Positions 1 through 10,361 of a stretch of 64,000 nucleotides of DNA are shown here, piece by piece. Below the pieces are notes generated by a model. That model made no database searches and was not told the DNA's origin. It worked only from the letters and a program-made list of their open reading frames with translations. The position numbers and the translations under genes are program-made. Each line of letters starts with the position of its first letter. Positions within the stretch are counted from its first letter, which is position 1. This stretch comes from Mycteria americana (taxonomy: Eukaryota > Chordata > Aves > Ciconiiformes > Ciconiidae): NCBI RefSeq assembly GCF_035582795.1, contig NC_134366.1, positions 111,032,256 to 111,096,255 on the forward strand, read 5' to 3'.

Positions 1-753
1 GCATCATTTTTCTCAACAGAGACTTAGAAGAATAGAATCAAGGCTGCCAAGGCTCTTTTGTTTGAAAACAAATTTCATTCTATTTCAGACATAAAGGTTA
101 ATGCAGATTTTTCTTTAGTTCTCTAGTTCTTTAATCTTCTCTCTGAATTCCTTTTATGCTTCATCAGGAAGTTTCCAGATGAGAAATTTTTTCTCTTCAT
201 TTCACAGTAGCTCATGTTGGCTGCTAAATATACTACCGTGCACTACTATTTGCTTCTGCCAATGGTTACAAAAATTTTGTGTGGCTTTTAAACCCAGGGA
301 TCCAACTAAATTGAGTCCCTTTAGGCAGATATATTGCACTGAGGAGTATCTGCTGCAAAAAGGGCAGAGCTGCAGAAGAAATGGTTTTGGAGTGAATGAG
401 AGAGTTGGGGGGTGTAGGGACGATGCTGCAAGAGAATGGAGTTGACGTGCGGAAGGGGTGATGAGAAAAGACTGGGAGAGCGGCAGGAGAGTAATGGGGT
501 AGGAAAGGGACCAAGGAGAGAGAGTAGGCGGAGAAATGATGATTGAAGAAGAGTTAATGAAAGTAAATAAGGCTAACTGAACTGAAGTGAGGGGGGAAAT
601 CTGCATAAGCAAAAAAGGATATGGAAGAAAGGTCTGCATTTGTGAATATTAAGCTTGCTCTCAGTCTTTCCCTGCATGCAGATATAGATGTGGTGACAGG
701 TACATCACTGCTCTCTAGTTGGGGCCCAGTTCAAATGAACCTGTGTCCTTTAC
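1..753 (-). other. CNDP1 intron (partial), left edge
   Basis: This is intronic sequence after the 754-954 donor. No exon, RNA gene or recognisable repeat was seen. The purine-rich stretch at about 360-540 only produces antisense open frames of low-complexity composition. Confidence 0.7.
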
Positions 754-954
754 CTCCACAAAGAAGCAGGCATTTCCCCGACTCCCATACGTGAGGGCAG
801 GCTTCTTGTTGCTGAGCCAGAGGTTGTCCGAAATCACAATATAATCAACATCAGAGAAAAAGCACTGTTTTTCTTCTTCAAGTAATTTTTCTAGCCCCAA
901 GGACCCTGCTTCTTCCATGCCTTCAATTACAAACTTGAAGTTTACTGGCATAGC
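754..954 (-). CDS. CNDP1: CNDP1 exon with the catalytic glutamate pair
   Basis: This is a 201-nt exon (67 codons), phase 0 at both ends. The acceptor is GTTTAG|GCT and the donor is GAG|GTAAAG. It encodes [18 protein letters not shown], then the loop to [10 protein letters not shown], then [18 protein letters not shown]. The Glu-Glu pair (general base and metal ligand) and the aspartate of SDN are present. It is the last CNDP1 exon inside the window; the next should carry the FHSG-type dimer-interface histidine, beyond the left edge. Confidence 0.94.
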
Positions 955-3900
955 CTAAACGAACATTAGAAGAGTCTGGGTAAGGAACAAGCATTTTCAA
1001 AAATAAAAGAAATCTTAAAAAAATCAAAAGCAGACTGGCTTATGTTACATGTTGTGTTAGGAAAAAAAGGACGTAGGATATATAGCTTGTTTCAATAGAA
1101 AGGTGTCGTGGTTTAACCCCAGTCTAACCACAACGAAGCACCACACAGGTGCTTGCTCACCCTCCACCCCCCCGGTGGGATGGGGGAGAGAATCAAAAAA
1201 AACCCAGGGGTTGAGATAAAGACAGTGTAATAGGACAGCAAAGGAAAAATAATAATAATAAAAGAATGTACAAAGCAAGTGATGCACAATGCAATTGCTC
1301 CCACCTGCTGAGCGATGCCCAGCCCATCCCCAAGCAGCGATTGCTGCTCCCTGGCCAACTCCCCCAGTGTCTATACTGAGCATGGCACCATATGGTATGG
1401 AACAGCCTTTGGGCCAGTTTGGGTCAGCTGTCCTGGCTGTGCCCCCTCCCAGCTTCTCGCTGGCAGGGAATGAGAAACTGAGAAGTCCTTGACTGGTGTA
1501 AACACCACTTAGCAATGACTGAAACATCAGTGTGCTATCAACATTATTCTCATCCTAAATCCAAAACACAGCGCTATATCCGCTACTAGGAAGAAAGTCA
1601 ACTCTATCCCAGCCAAAACCAGGACAAAAGGGCATTGATAAATATACACGTGCAGTTTCCCAGAACAACTTGTTGTTCTTCATGTTTTTCTGTACTTTTC
1701 ATTTTTGAAGGAGAATATAAGCGATATCTTTTTTCCTTGTGTTTCCAGAAAACATGCTGGACTGTCTCATAAAATGGGATTTCTCTCAGTACTATTAAAT
1801 TGTTTTGGAAAGCCTATGTAATAACAGTTGCATTTTCACAGAAAATTTCCTGCCTCTCATATTTCCACTGTTAGTGCCCATGCGGGAACCGCTGGCAGAG
1901 GCCCACTGCTGCCGTTTTCCCAACATGTTATCTATCGCCAGAGTTAGTCACACAGCGGTAAAAATGCTGCTGGTGATTCCACTATAATTGTCCTTTTAGC
2001 ACTCACGAATCCATTTGCCTGCTAGTTCATAAGGATGTATTTCCAAGGGTAATTAAGAGAACTTTTGTTATGGAGTATTGCGAGTTAGAAATGCTGACAC
2101 GTCCCATGGGAGAAATAAATTTGAGCTTAGTTTCCCATTCCAATTCATTTTCTCATTACAGCTTTTAAGATGTTTTATCTTTTGATTCAATACTCAGATT
2201 AAATGCAGGAACAAATGTGTAGAATTAAATGAACTTGTGTTATGGATGGGTTCACCAATGGTTCATCGAACGACCACCAAAAAAAATCTAGAAACAAAAC
2301 TGTTCATGAGTATTGTTTGATGGTCTGTGCTGTTTTCTAGGGAAAGACTTCAAATGACAAAGATTTCTTTTTGCTTGCTTGTTAAAATGTCAAAGTAGCT
2401 ATTAGTGATTTGAAGAACTGGAAAGATGCAGAAAGACAGCCCCATAACCGTATCCACTTACAACAGCTAATCTGTAGGCAAGTAACGTGTGGGTTTGCTA
2501 GCACGTAAGAGACATCGAGGTCAATTCAGTACTATTGATGCAAGAAAAACATCAGTTTTCCAGAATGTTGCAAAAGGACTTTAAAAGTCAAGACTTACAC
2601 TCAATTTGTGCCATAATGTCATAAGAGGCACAAAACTTTCTCAGCAATCTAACAAAATGTGTCGTGCAAATTCACCTTAAAGGATGCTCGCTAACCAAGT
2701 TATAAGCTTAGACTATGTGTGGGTTTAGCTTTGCATTGGGGATACAACTAGCCCCAAATTATTAAATATGCAGACTGATTTAAAGATAACTGTGTTGGTC
2801 ATTGTAATAATTTAGGCAGAAGTTTGATTCTTAGAGATATGTTGTGCTATAAGTCAGTATATTTGTACTCGGTTAGTGCACCCATTCAAAGCATTTGCTT
2901 TGATAAATCGAATACATCATTGAAGGAACAGCCCATTATGCGCGAGCGTTTTTTGATACTTGTTCTCTTCACGCATACACATAAATTGAAGGTAACTTCT
3001 AGGTAGGTAAAACCAAAGATTGGCAGAATGTAACAGCAGAGATGAGTCTTCATGACCAATCTGTGATGTATGCGATTTTACCATTTTAAAAGCTCGAGAG
3101 AATAGGGTATCAAAGCTGTTTAACGTATGTAATATATATTGAATGCTTGCCCCAGTGTGTTTTCCTCTGCAGAGTAATGACAGCAATACCATAATTACAT
3201 TGCATACAGACTGTTCAAAATAGAAATGCTCAAGAACAGATTCTTACTGAGTAGGACCAGTACCCTGGATAAAGCATTACAAATAAGCTAATATTTCAAA
3301 ATGCACATAATCTGTTGGGACAGAGACTTACCATCTAACTCACAGGAAGGTAAATGCATCCCTCCAGAGAGATTATAATATAAAACAACAACAATAATAA
3401 TTCCTCATTGATACCTACTAATTTCAAGGCTCTGAATGTTTCCACTGCATTTATCCAAGCTAAGACAGGTCCTTTATTATCTGTTGCTCCACGCCCATAG
3501 AGGTTTCCTTAAAAAGAAAAGAGGAAAGTTTTTAAGCAATCTTTGAAACTTCTCTCGTCACTTCAATGTAATCAGCAAATTCCTGTTGCCACAGAAGCTG
3601 TAGTGGTGTGTCAAGTGAAGCGTCAAAAGAATCAGGATTTCATTGACTTGTTTTAAATAAGGTGATGAGTGTTGCTCAGTGGACTGGTACACTTTTTTTT
3701 CCCCCTTTTATGTACATGGTACTGTGGTTTCTGCTACATGCCAGTTTGAGCTTCACTTCTGTTCTTAGGAGCTGTTTGTTCACACCAGACATGCCTGGAA
3801 AGTTTGCACAAAACGCAGCTTCCGTGCACATCAGCCAGCTCAGGTAACAAGCAGCAAAATACCCACAGACAAATACCACAGTAGAAGTATGAAGCTACAA

Positions 3901-6900
3901 GTCTAGGTACATGATTTTTTTTTAAGCGTTCGACTGTACACTTATATACAGGGACAGATTTCAGTTTCATCTACTGATAAATCTGTTTTATACACAGGAT
4001 AAATCTGTGGCTTGCCACTACCAGATTTATCTATGGCAGTCCCCACTGGAGGCAGAAGAGTTACCCAAGTAAGGGTGTTTGGAACTGGTCCCAACAGATG
4101 GGAAAAGGCGATTTAATGGGTATAGGACAGGCCGGGCAATCAGGATTTCTGGGTTCTTGGTCTTACTCCCTGCTGACCCTCCATCCTTAATTTTGGTCCT
4201 TCAAGTGAATAGAGCCTTTCACACTCAGCTGGCTGTAGTACAAGGATGAGTACATTAAGGTGGGGGTCTCATTCTTCCACCAGCAATGCTTCTTAGCTCC
4301 AGCGTGGCAGGTGGAGGTACTAAAGGATTATGAAGCAAGAATGGGAAGTGCAAGGAGGATAATGGCTGATCCAATAACCCAACAAGAACTTTAAAGCAGA
4401 AATGGATTCTCTGTTGAATACTCTATAAAGCAGCATTAACGTCACGTGGCTCTTCCACACCAAATATTAAGCAATCATGGATGGGTCTCACTACTCACAG
4501 CACGGTCATCAAGACTCAAAGCCGCTGGATTTGTCCCACAGGTTTCCATGGGAGAGGTCCTCATGCTGTGGTTAAACATACAGGGAGCCTCCTTCTACTC
4601 AGAATCTCAGAGTTGTGTATTCAGGTAACAGTACAGAAGTGATGACCAGATACATACCATTGATTTCAGTCAGTGTGTAAGGATCAGTTTTCCAGCCATC
4701 TTCCTTTTTGGCAGGCTGCACATCTACGTGACCATAGAAACATACAGTGGGCTTTTGTGGATCCTTCCCCAGTTCCCCGAGAATCACGGGAGGCAGTGGG
4801 AGGTCCTGGCCATCAGGCAACTGCAGAGAAATGTGAAAAAAGCAACAAAGGAAAAACAGACCTTTGAAAACTTGCAAGTGTTATATAAAAAAACCCCTGG
4901 AATTCTCAGTATTGAAAATAATTCCACATACTCAGTTGGCTCTGATTTGATCAGCTCTACAAACCTGACTTTGAATCCAGCTCTAACCTACCCAGAGAAA
5001 TTAAGATTTTTCTCCCCACCTGTTTAGGTTCTGCAGGGACTTTATGGAGCTCTTCTAACATTTACTGTCAAATGCCCTCGTTACTAAACTCTTACTTCCC
5101 AGCAGTGGAGAAGACAAAGCTGACTGTGTGCTGGAGTGACAAAAGCATATATTGTGACGCCGAAATAGTCAAGCGCCACACAAACTAATTTGGGGTTTGA
5201 TTTTGCCGTGGACAGATCGCAGGAGGCATGTATTTTCAAATACAGAAACAAAATAAAGTTTTGCTGGCAGGAGGCAGCAGCAGCTCTCTCAGACTGCTTT
5301 CAAAACAGGTGAAGGCTCTAAACTAATCCTGTAACTTACCACTGTGCAGAAAAACCCCCACGTTGGCCAAGAGAGCCTGGGTGTCTCCCCTCACAGGGGA
5401 GAGAAATAAGAAGTGAAGGAATGCACTCCCTTGTATTCCCCAATAGCATCCGTCTGTACCGGTCTGCTGCAACACAAAAGTGTAGCTGCTTGCCCAGCAA
5501 TGGAAGGAAAAACCCATTTTGTGAAACAGTATTTTGGCCCCAGGCAGAGAAAAGTATCTCTGGTCTCCGCTCCAACACCAGGTAATCCATTCCCCGCTGT
5601 TATGGATACAGACTGTCACTATATATTTTGGCAATCATAACTGCATGCCAGGGGCATGCTAAGGTTTTAATTTTAAATGCATTCATTACAACTATTAAAT
5701 GGCATAACCTGAAATATTAAAGTATTGCTGTGCTGCAAGGTCCTGGCGCTAGGACTTTCACAATCCTCCCCAGAAGCCTCAGAGAAAGGAAAAGGGAATC
5801 ACTATTTGTGAACTTCTGAATTCCCGTTAGAACAGAAATCTAACAGCCCAGGGCAGGAAAGAGCCCCCAGCTACAGTAAGGTAAGTAAACTAGAGACAAA
5901 GATTTCTCAGAGATTAACTCTTTTCTGTTGCTTTCCAACAGTCATTAAGAAAATGGCTTGGAGCATTTGTCAGAAGCTCCCAAAACCAAAGGTGATGCTC
6001 AAGGTGGCTAGCCCCTTCTGTCTGGCCACACTTTCCTTGCAAAAGCCACCTCCCACATACAGAGACTTTGGTGATGAACTGATGTATTAACTATCATGCT
6101 TCGTTACTCGGAGGAATGTTAAAACAAGCCCTGGTAAAAAACTCAGGCCTTTTACTTTTGCAAACTGCTTCCCTCCAGTTAAAAGCGTCAGACTGTCCTT
6201 GCTATGCAGAGAACATCCACTTCCATCTGGATTGTCTGTGTGGTCTCCCAAGTCCGTTCTCAGTCTGAGGAGGGACTGATTTCAGCAGGTATCATGTAGC
6301 TACAGGACTACTGATAAGTTACCTAGCTACCAAAAATATCTGTAAGTCATAACATACATCTGCATATACATAGCACTGAATGTAATAGGTAAACCACACG
6401 TGCAAATATGATGTTTTAAGTGCAAGAATCAGACAAGCACCTGATGTGACCCCAGGTTTACTAATTTAACAGTGGCTCCCAGCGCTGAAAGTCTGTCTGC
6501 TGCCAATGCCATCATTTGTATGACTTCTTTCCTCAGATCTGGTTGAACAGAATCACTTTCCACAGCCACCCACTCCTTAAGATCCTGCACAGGAAGGAAA
6601 GAAGTGCAGTTAAATCACCCAGGATGCTGTGGTGTTTGGCCTTTGAACACGAGAAGCGTCACATTGGAAGATGGTTTCATTTCCATCCTGTCACAGCAGT
6701 GTCATGGATGCTATATTTTTTTTCTTAAGTGGTAAAGATTTCCCAGTTCTCCCCTGTGGGTGGGTTTCGGCTCAGTGGAGCCCCTCTCTGCCCACAGCCA
6801 CCTGGTCTATGGAGGTCCGTGTAAATCCCTCTTCCACCCAGAGGGTCCCCAGCACAGAGTCTCCCCTCACAGCCTTCCTTTGTGAAGCACGTGTGGCACG

Positions 6901-7143
6901 CCTGACGCCAGATCTGGAGCCCTGCTCGTTACCTTATTGGCAAACACTCATCTGGCACGTAGAGCACAAGACTCCGGGACACCAGTTCTGCGCTCCAGTC
7001 ATCTCGCCGCAATATAGTTCCTACCTCGATGAAATCACTTTGATGTTCATCAATGTACTGGAAGATCTTCATCTCCAACACCGAAGAAGATGAGGAGGAC
7101 ATTCCTGCCTTAAGGAGTAGTGCAAGGCTGAGATGGATGCTAC
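754..7143 (-). CDS. CNDP1: Carnosine dipeptidase 1, 5' half of the gene (five exons)
   Basis: This is an M20-family zinc dipeptidase; the mammalian protein is secreted and splits carnosine and related histidine dipeptides. Five minus-strand exons are visible, in transcript order 7143-7025, 6584-6441, 4820-4658, 3507-3419 and 954-754. All join in phase, giving 716 nt of coding sequence. Metal and catalytic motifs seen are [24 protein letters not shown] and ISDNLW. The paralog is CNDP1 rather than CNDP2 because of CNDP1-type words ([41 protein letters not shown]) and the leader-like segment before the first helix. The exons for the second catalytic half lie to the left of base 1. The exon supplying the upstream start codon was not found. 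Exon lengths 144, 163, 89 and 201 are identical to those of CNDP2 further right, so the two genes are tandem duplicates in the same orientation. Identity is firm; the 5' end is not. Confidence 0.93.
1099..1103. repeat. Target-site duplication, left copy
   Basis: The five bases AAAGG abut the LTR start and are repeated at 1627-1631. A perfect 5-bp duplication supports insertion by retroviral integrase and fixes the LTR limits. Confidence 0.8.
1104..1626 (-). mobile_element. Solo LTR of an avian endogenous retrovirus, with target-site duplication
   Basis: On the minus strand the element reads from TGTCCTGGTTTTGGCTGG to TTAAACCACGACA, with the canonical TG...CA ends. It is 523 bp long. The 5-bp target duplication AAAGG lies directly on both sides (1099-1103 and 1627-1631). 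The same family recurs on the plus strand at 45138-45732 and 48292-49771; shared landmarks are GGCTGGGATAGAGTT near the start, a CATACCATATG core, and a TATTAAACTGTCTTTA-like stretch near the end. There are no internal viral genes, so this is a solo LTR left by LTR-LTR recombination. It lies antisense-free, that is, in the same direction as CNDP1 transcription. Confidence 0.9.
3419..3507 (-). CDS. CNDP1: CNDP1 exon with the bridging aspartate
   Basis: This 89-nt exon begins with two bases that finish a split Gly codon and ends in phase 0. The acceptor is TTTTTAAG|GA and the donor is TTA|GTAGGT. It encodes [20 protein letters not shown] and then [10 protein letters not shown]. The aspartate before NKG is the bridging metal ligand of the M20 family. 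The length is identical to the CNDP2 exon at 33740-33828. Confidence 0.93.
3508..4657 (-). other. CNDP1 intron
   Basis: Intronic sequence between the 163-nt and 89-nt exons. No additional exon or repeat was recognised. Confidence 0.7.
4658..4820 (-). CDS. CNDP1: CNDP1 exon with the first zinc-site histidine and aspartate
   Basis: This 163-nt exon is entered in phase 0 and left after one base of a codon. The acceptor is TCTGCAG|TTG and the donor is AATG|GTATGT. It encodes [18 protein letters not shown] and then [10 protein letters not shown], where the histidine is a zinc ligand and the aspartate belongs to the active site. It ends DPYTLTEIN. It is the counterpart of CNDP2 exon 35422-35584, with identical length. 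Confidence 0.94.
4821..6440 (-). other. CNDP1 intron
   Basis: Intronic sequence between the 144-nt and 163-nt exons. Open frames near 5320-5640 have no recognisable similarity and no conserved splice context. The 440-nt intron at 6585-7024 likewise shows nothing. Confidence 0.7.
6441..6584 (-). CDS. CNDP1: CNDP1 exon, N-terminal catalytic domain
   Basis: This is a phase-0 exon of 144 nt (48 codons). The acceptor is CTGTGCAG|GAT and the donor is CAG|GTGCTT. It encodes [15 protein letters not shown] at its start and continues through the helix ending LGSHQ. It matches the CNDP2 exon at 38072-38215 in length, phase and fold position. Confidence 0.93.
7025..7143 (-). CDS. CNDP1: CNDP1 leader-encoding exon
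   Basis: The acceptor CTTTCAG precedes this 119-nt exon, and the donor is GAG|GTAGGA. It is entered in phase 1: two bases complete a codon begun in an upstream exon, followed by 39 codons. The translation starts [14 protein letters not shown], then six serines, then [14 protein letters not shown]. This aligns with the leader and first helix of mammalian CNDP1, where a leucine run is followed by ERGM and FQYIDLHQ. The hydrophobic part is short. In-frame ATGs inside the exon lie at 7102 (before the serine run) and 7072. Use of either would lose the leader. The upstream frame stays open to the acceptor, so a start in an unseen exon is expected. Confidence 0.88.
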
Positions 7144-8472
7144 CTGAAAGTTAAGGATAAAGTTCAACATGTTAGAGACATCCTGCAATATGCACTTCTT
7201 TTTAGTGCTAGAAAGCATAGACAACTGCAAAATGCTGAGCCTATTTGAGTCTCATTTAAGTCCTTCAAGCCAGGAGAAAGTATACCTGAATTATTTTATC
7301 ACATAAAACCTGCAGTCGACTCAAGTCAAGTTTCTGGAAGAAAGTGACAAAATGACCAAAGAGTAAACAGCTTTACAATTTCTGCTTCATAAGTAAATGA
7401 AGGGAAGCGTTTTCTAAAGAAATATTTGTTGCATCATTTTTCAATGCACAAACATCAAATTGTATGTTCTGGGAAGACCAACCCTGGGGGAAGACTTGCA
7501 AACACCAACACACACCAATGGCCCAGGGGACTCATCTTTCTTTTTCTTCATTTCCAGAAGGAGGGAGAAGAATGGATTCACTGACACACGTTGTGTGTTT
7601 TACATGAATAAGGGAGAACAATCCTGGCGCTGGAGAGTATTGAACAACAAATAGCTTTTGTGGTTGAATAAGAACAGTGTCAATAGTGAAACACTTGATA
7701 AGTGCAGAAGCCATTTAGTATTTGCAAACCTCTCTGCCATCTTGTTTTTGACAAGATAAGTGAAGATTTAAAACACACAAGATTTTAAAAAGTGTTTTTC
7801 TTCCTTCCTGCAGTTTTCACTTCCTGTTTCCTTGAAGTTCCTGATGTAGTTTCTTGAATCGGTGTTAGGAGAGTAATACTTGCATGGCTAAATACTTGGC
7901 TGGGCTAAATTCAGAATAGCTGCTGTATCGGGTTGTGCAACGGGATGGACTCCAAGGTCAAAACCCAACACTGATTCTAAAAATATTCTATACTGGTAAC
8001 AAAACGTGCAGTTGCAGGTCCATCCGTAATTCCTCAACTTTGATGCATTGCTAAGGTGATAGGCTATGGTAATATTAATAATTTCAATTATATTTCTCTG
8101 ACAGAGAAGAAAGATTGAAAACACAGGCGTGATGAACAAGAGGAGGGAAACGTTCATTTCGGCTGGAGATCCTGGCTCTATGAAGGATGGGCCCCATTTT
8201 CCAACCTTCCCTTGCAAGCAAGGTTGCATCCACATTGCCTGTGACCCAGGTCACTCTCTGAAGTAAAGCTTTGAGAAGGCCTATGACACTAGATGTAGTC
8301 CCCAGTGTCCAGTTCCTGATATCTGTTGACACTGGAAACACTGGTATTGAAAGACACCAAATGCCACTTTTGCAGGACAGTGAGGCTGCAAAGCACTGCT
8401 ATGGAGATGGCTTGTTAACTGAGACAAGAAAATCCAAATTTGAGTGGCATTTTTAGGATGGAGAGATTAAAC

Positions 8473-8510
8473 GTAGGCATATTATTTAAATGTAGGAATA
8501 TTATTTAAAT
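8473..8510. repeat. Tandem duplication, two 19-bp units
   Basis: GTAGGCATATTATTTAAAT at 8473-8491 is followed directly by GTAGGAATATTATTTAAAT at 8492-8510. There is one mismatch. It is AT-rich with no known function. Confidence 0.85.
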
Positions 8511-10330
8511 CCTAATACTTGCTGGGAAAATAACCCTTAAGTGATGATCAAGGTACCATTTTCTTCACACATTGTTTTCTCCATGAAAAGGTAAACCCTA
8601 CCTCCAAGAGGTGGATCTAATCAACCATCCCCTTCAAATATTCCCATCACTAGTCACAGCAGCAGCAACTTGGCCTAAACCAGAGGGATTATTACAGGAA
8701 TCTGAAGCAAGCATGAAAAAAAATTCAGGACATTTCAGAAGAGGCAAAGCAGCTTCTGGGATTTAGCAACAAAGATGTGGTGGAGAATGAGGTTTTGGGG
8801 TTTGGTAGCTTAGGTTCTAGCCATCTTTGGCTAGAGCTTCAGCAGGTAAGGCTTAACAACAGGAGTTTTGCAACAAGCACCCCAAACTTAAAATCCCCAG
8901 TCTGGCTATTTCTTCCAGCCTTGGACTGTGCAAGTGGCTGCAAATATTTGGCAACCAGAGTCCTTTTAGAGAGGGCAATAGCACGCAGGAGTGCGATCAC
9001 GACATGGTCAGGAGGACTTCCCGGGCTGCGCAGGGCAGACAAGACCAGGCATCCCAGGCTGGGGTGGTGGTAGCTGTTCCCCGATGAACAGAGTTTCCTG
9101 ACAAAGACAAGACGCTGGCGTTTGCTGGGATGGTGCCTGGGTAGATATGGGAGGACATTTGAGCTGAGACACTGCAGGTCACGTCTGAAAGGGGCCCAAG
9201 GTACAGGGAGATGATCGGTATCAGGTAAAAACCAAGCATGGAGGCCATTTATGTTGTTTTCTTCTCTTTTTGTTGCTGTGTGCTTTTGGGGGACGAGGCA
9301 ATCACTGCTTGCATGATGTTGCTCAGTCTTGCTTTAGCCAGCAGCGGGTCCCAGGAGAACAAAGTTTACCTTCATGCTGGTCCTTACTACAGACAGTGTC
9401 TTCCACCTCTGAGCTGGGTCTCGCAGAGGGGAGCTGGTTCCTGCACAAACTGAGGAGAGGACGGGACCCCCAATGGGTACATTTGTGAGGGGCTCCAAAA
9501 ACGTGCAAGGCACTGCATCCCCAGAAGAGATTGATAGGAACAGGCTTTGTACAGTGTGGTCATTCATCCAAAAGTGGGATAAGTCCTAGTCTTGCCATGG
9601 GCATTGCCACCAGACAGGTCAAGAGATCCCAGCATGTGAGGATTTTAATCAGATGTTCATCTAGAGAGACTTTAGGGCTGTTACCTTCGTTTACCACAAA
9701 GCCTGCTAGATCCCTCAGTTTCACACATATTTCACTCATTCTTTCTACCTTGCCATTTCCAAACCTCGATTTGGAAAATATTTGCAACAGAGGCCACTGA
9801 ATGTACCCTCGTTTAACCTTTACCATAGAAAACCAGACAGGCTTCTCCAGCTTCAGTTACAAAAAAAAATACCTTTTGGGTATGCCACCCTTGAACGAGG
9901 AGGATCATGACACAAGTCAGAACATGGCTGCTAGAGTAACCAAGCTCATGCAATGGATAAGTATCAGTGTCTCCATCATATATGATTTTCCCTCTCTCTG
10001 TTCAAATATTCAATTTTGCTGACTTCTATGCATTTTCACTCTAAAAAGAATGAGTGTATATATATAGTTGGCACCTTATGGTGACTTGAAGAAACACATA
10101 TCTTAATATTACATGAAGGTCAGAATCGCAGAAGGGCTGCTTATAAAGAGGACGTGTGCTGTGGTGATGCTATCTTCCTCTTTTTATATCTGCATTACAT
10201 GCAAATGACCTGGAAAGGTGCAGAGAAGAGACGTATGTCTTCAAGTCAAGTTTCATTAGCTTTTAACTGTTTAAAAAAATGAAAGGAGAAAAGTAAAATG
10301 CTGTGGAGGAAAAAACCCACAGATATTCAA

Positions 10331-10361
10331 ATTCCTAGGATATTCAAAACATCCTAGGAAT
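10331..10361. repeat. Inverted repeat, 11-bp arms
   Basis: ATTCCTAGGAT at 10331-10341 and ATCCTAGGAAT at 10351-10361 are perfect reverse complements separated by 9 bases. Each arm itself contains the palindrome CCTAGG. It is probably a chance or relic structure. Confidence 0.75.

Larger units (their letters stand above)
955..3418 (-). other. CNDP1 intron containing a solo LTR
   Basis: This intron lies between the 89-nt and 201-nt exons. Apart from the LTR at 1104-1626, I see only unremarkable AT-rich sequence and a short ACA/ATA-rich stretch near 3383-3400. Confidence 0.75.

Noticed and set aside
9232-9248. Minus-strand MASMLG segment that would join CNDP1 in the right phase
   Set aside because: The required donor GTTTTT is very poor, and nothing else supports an exon there.
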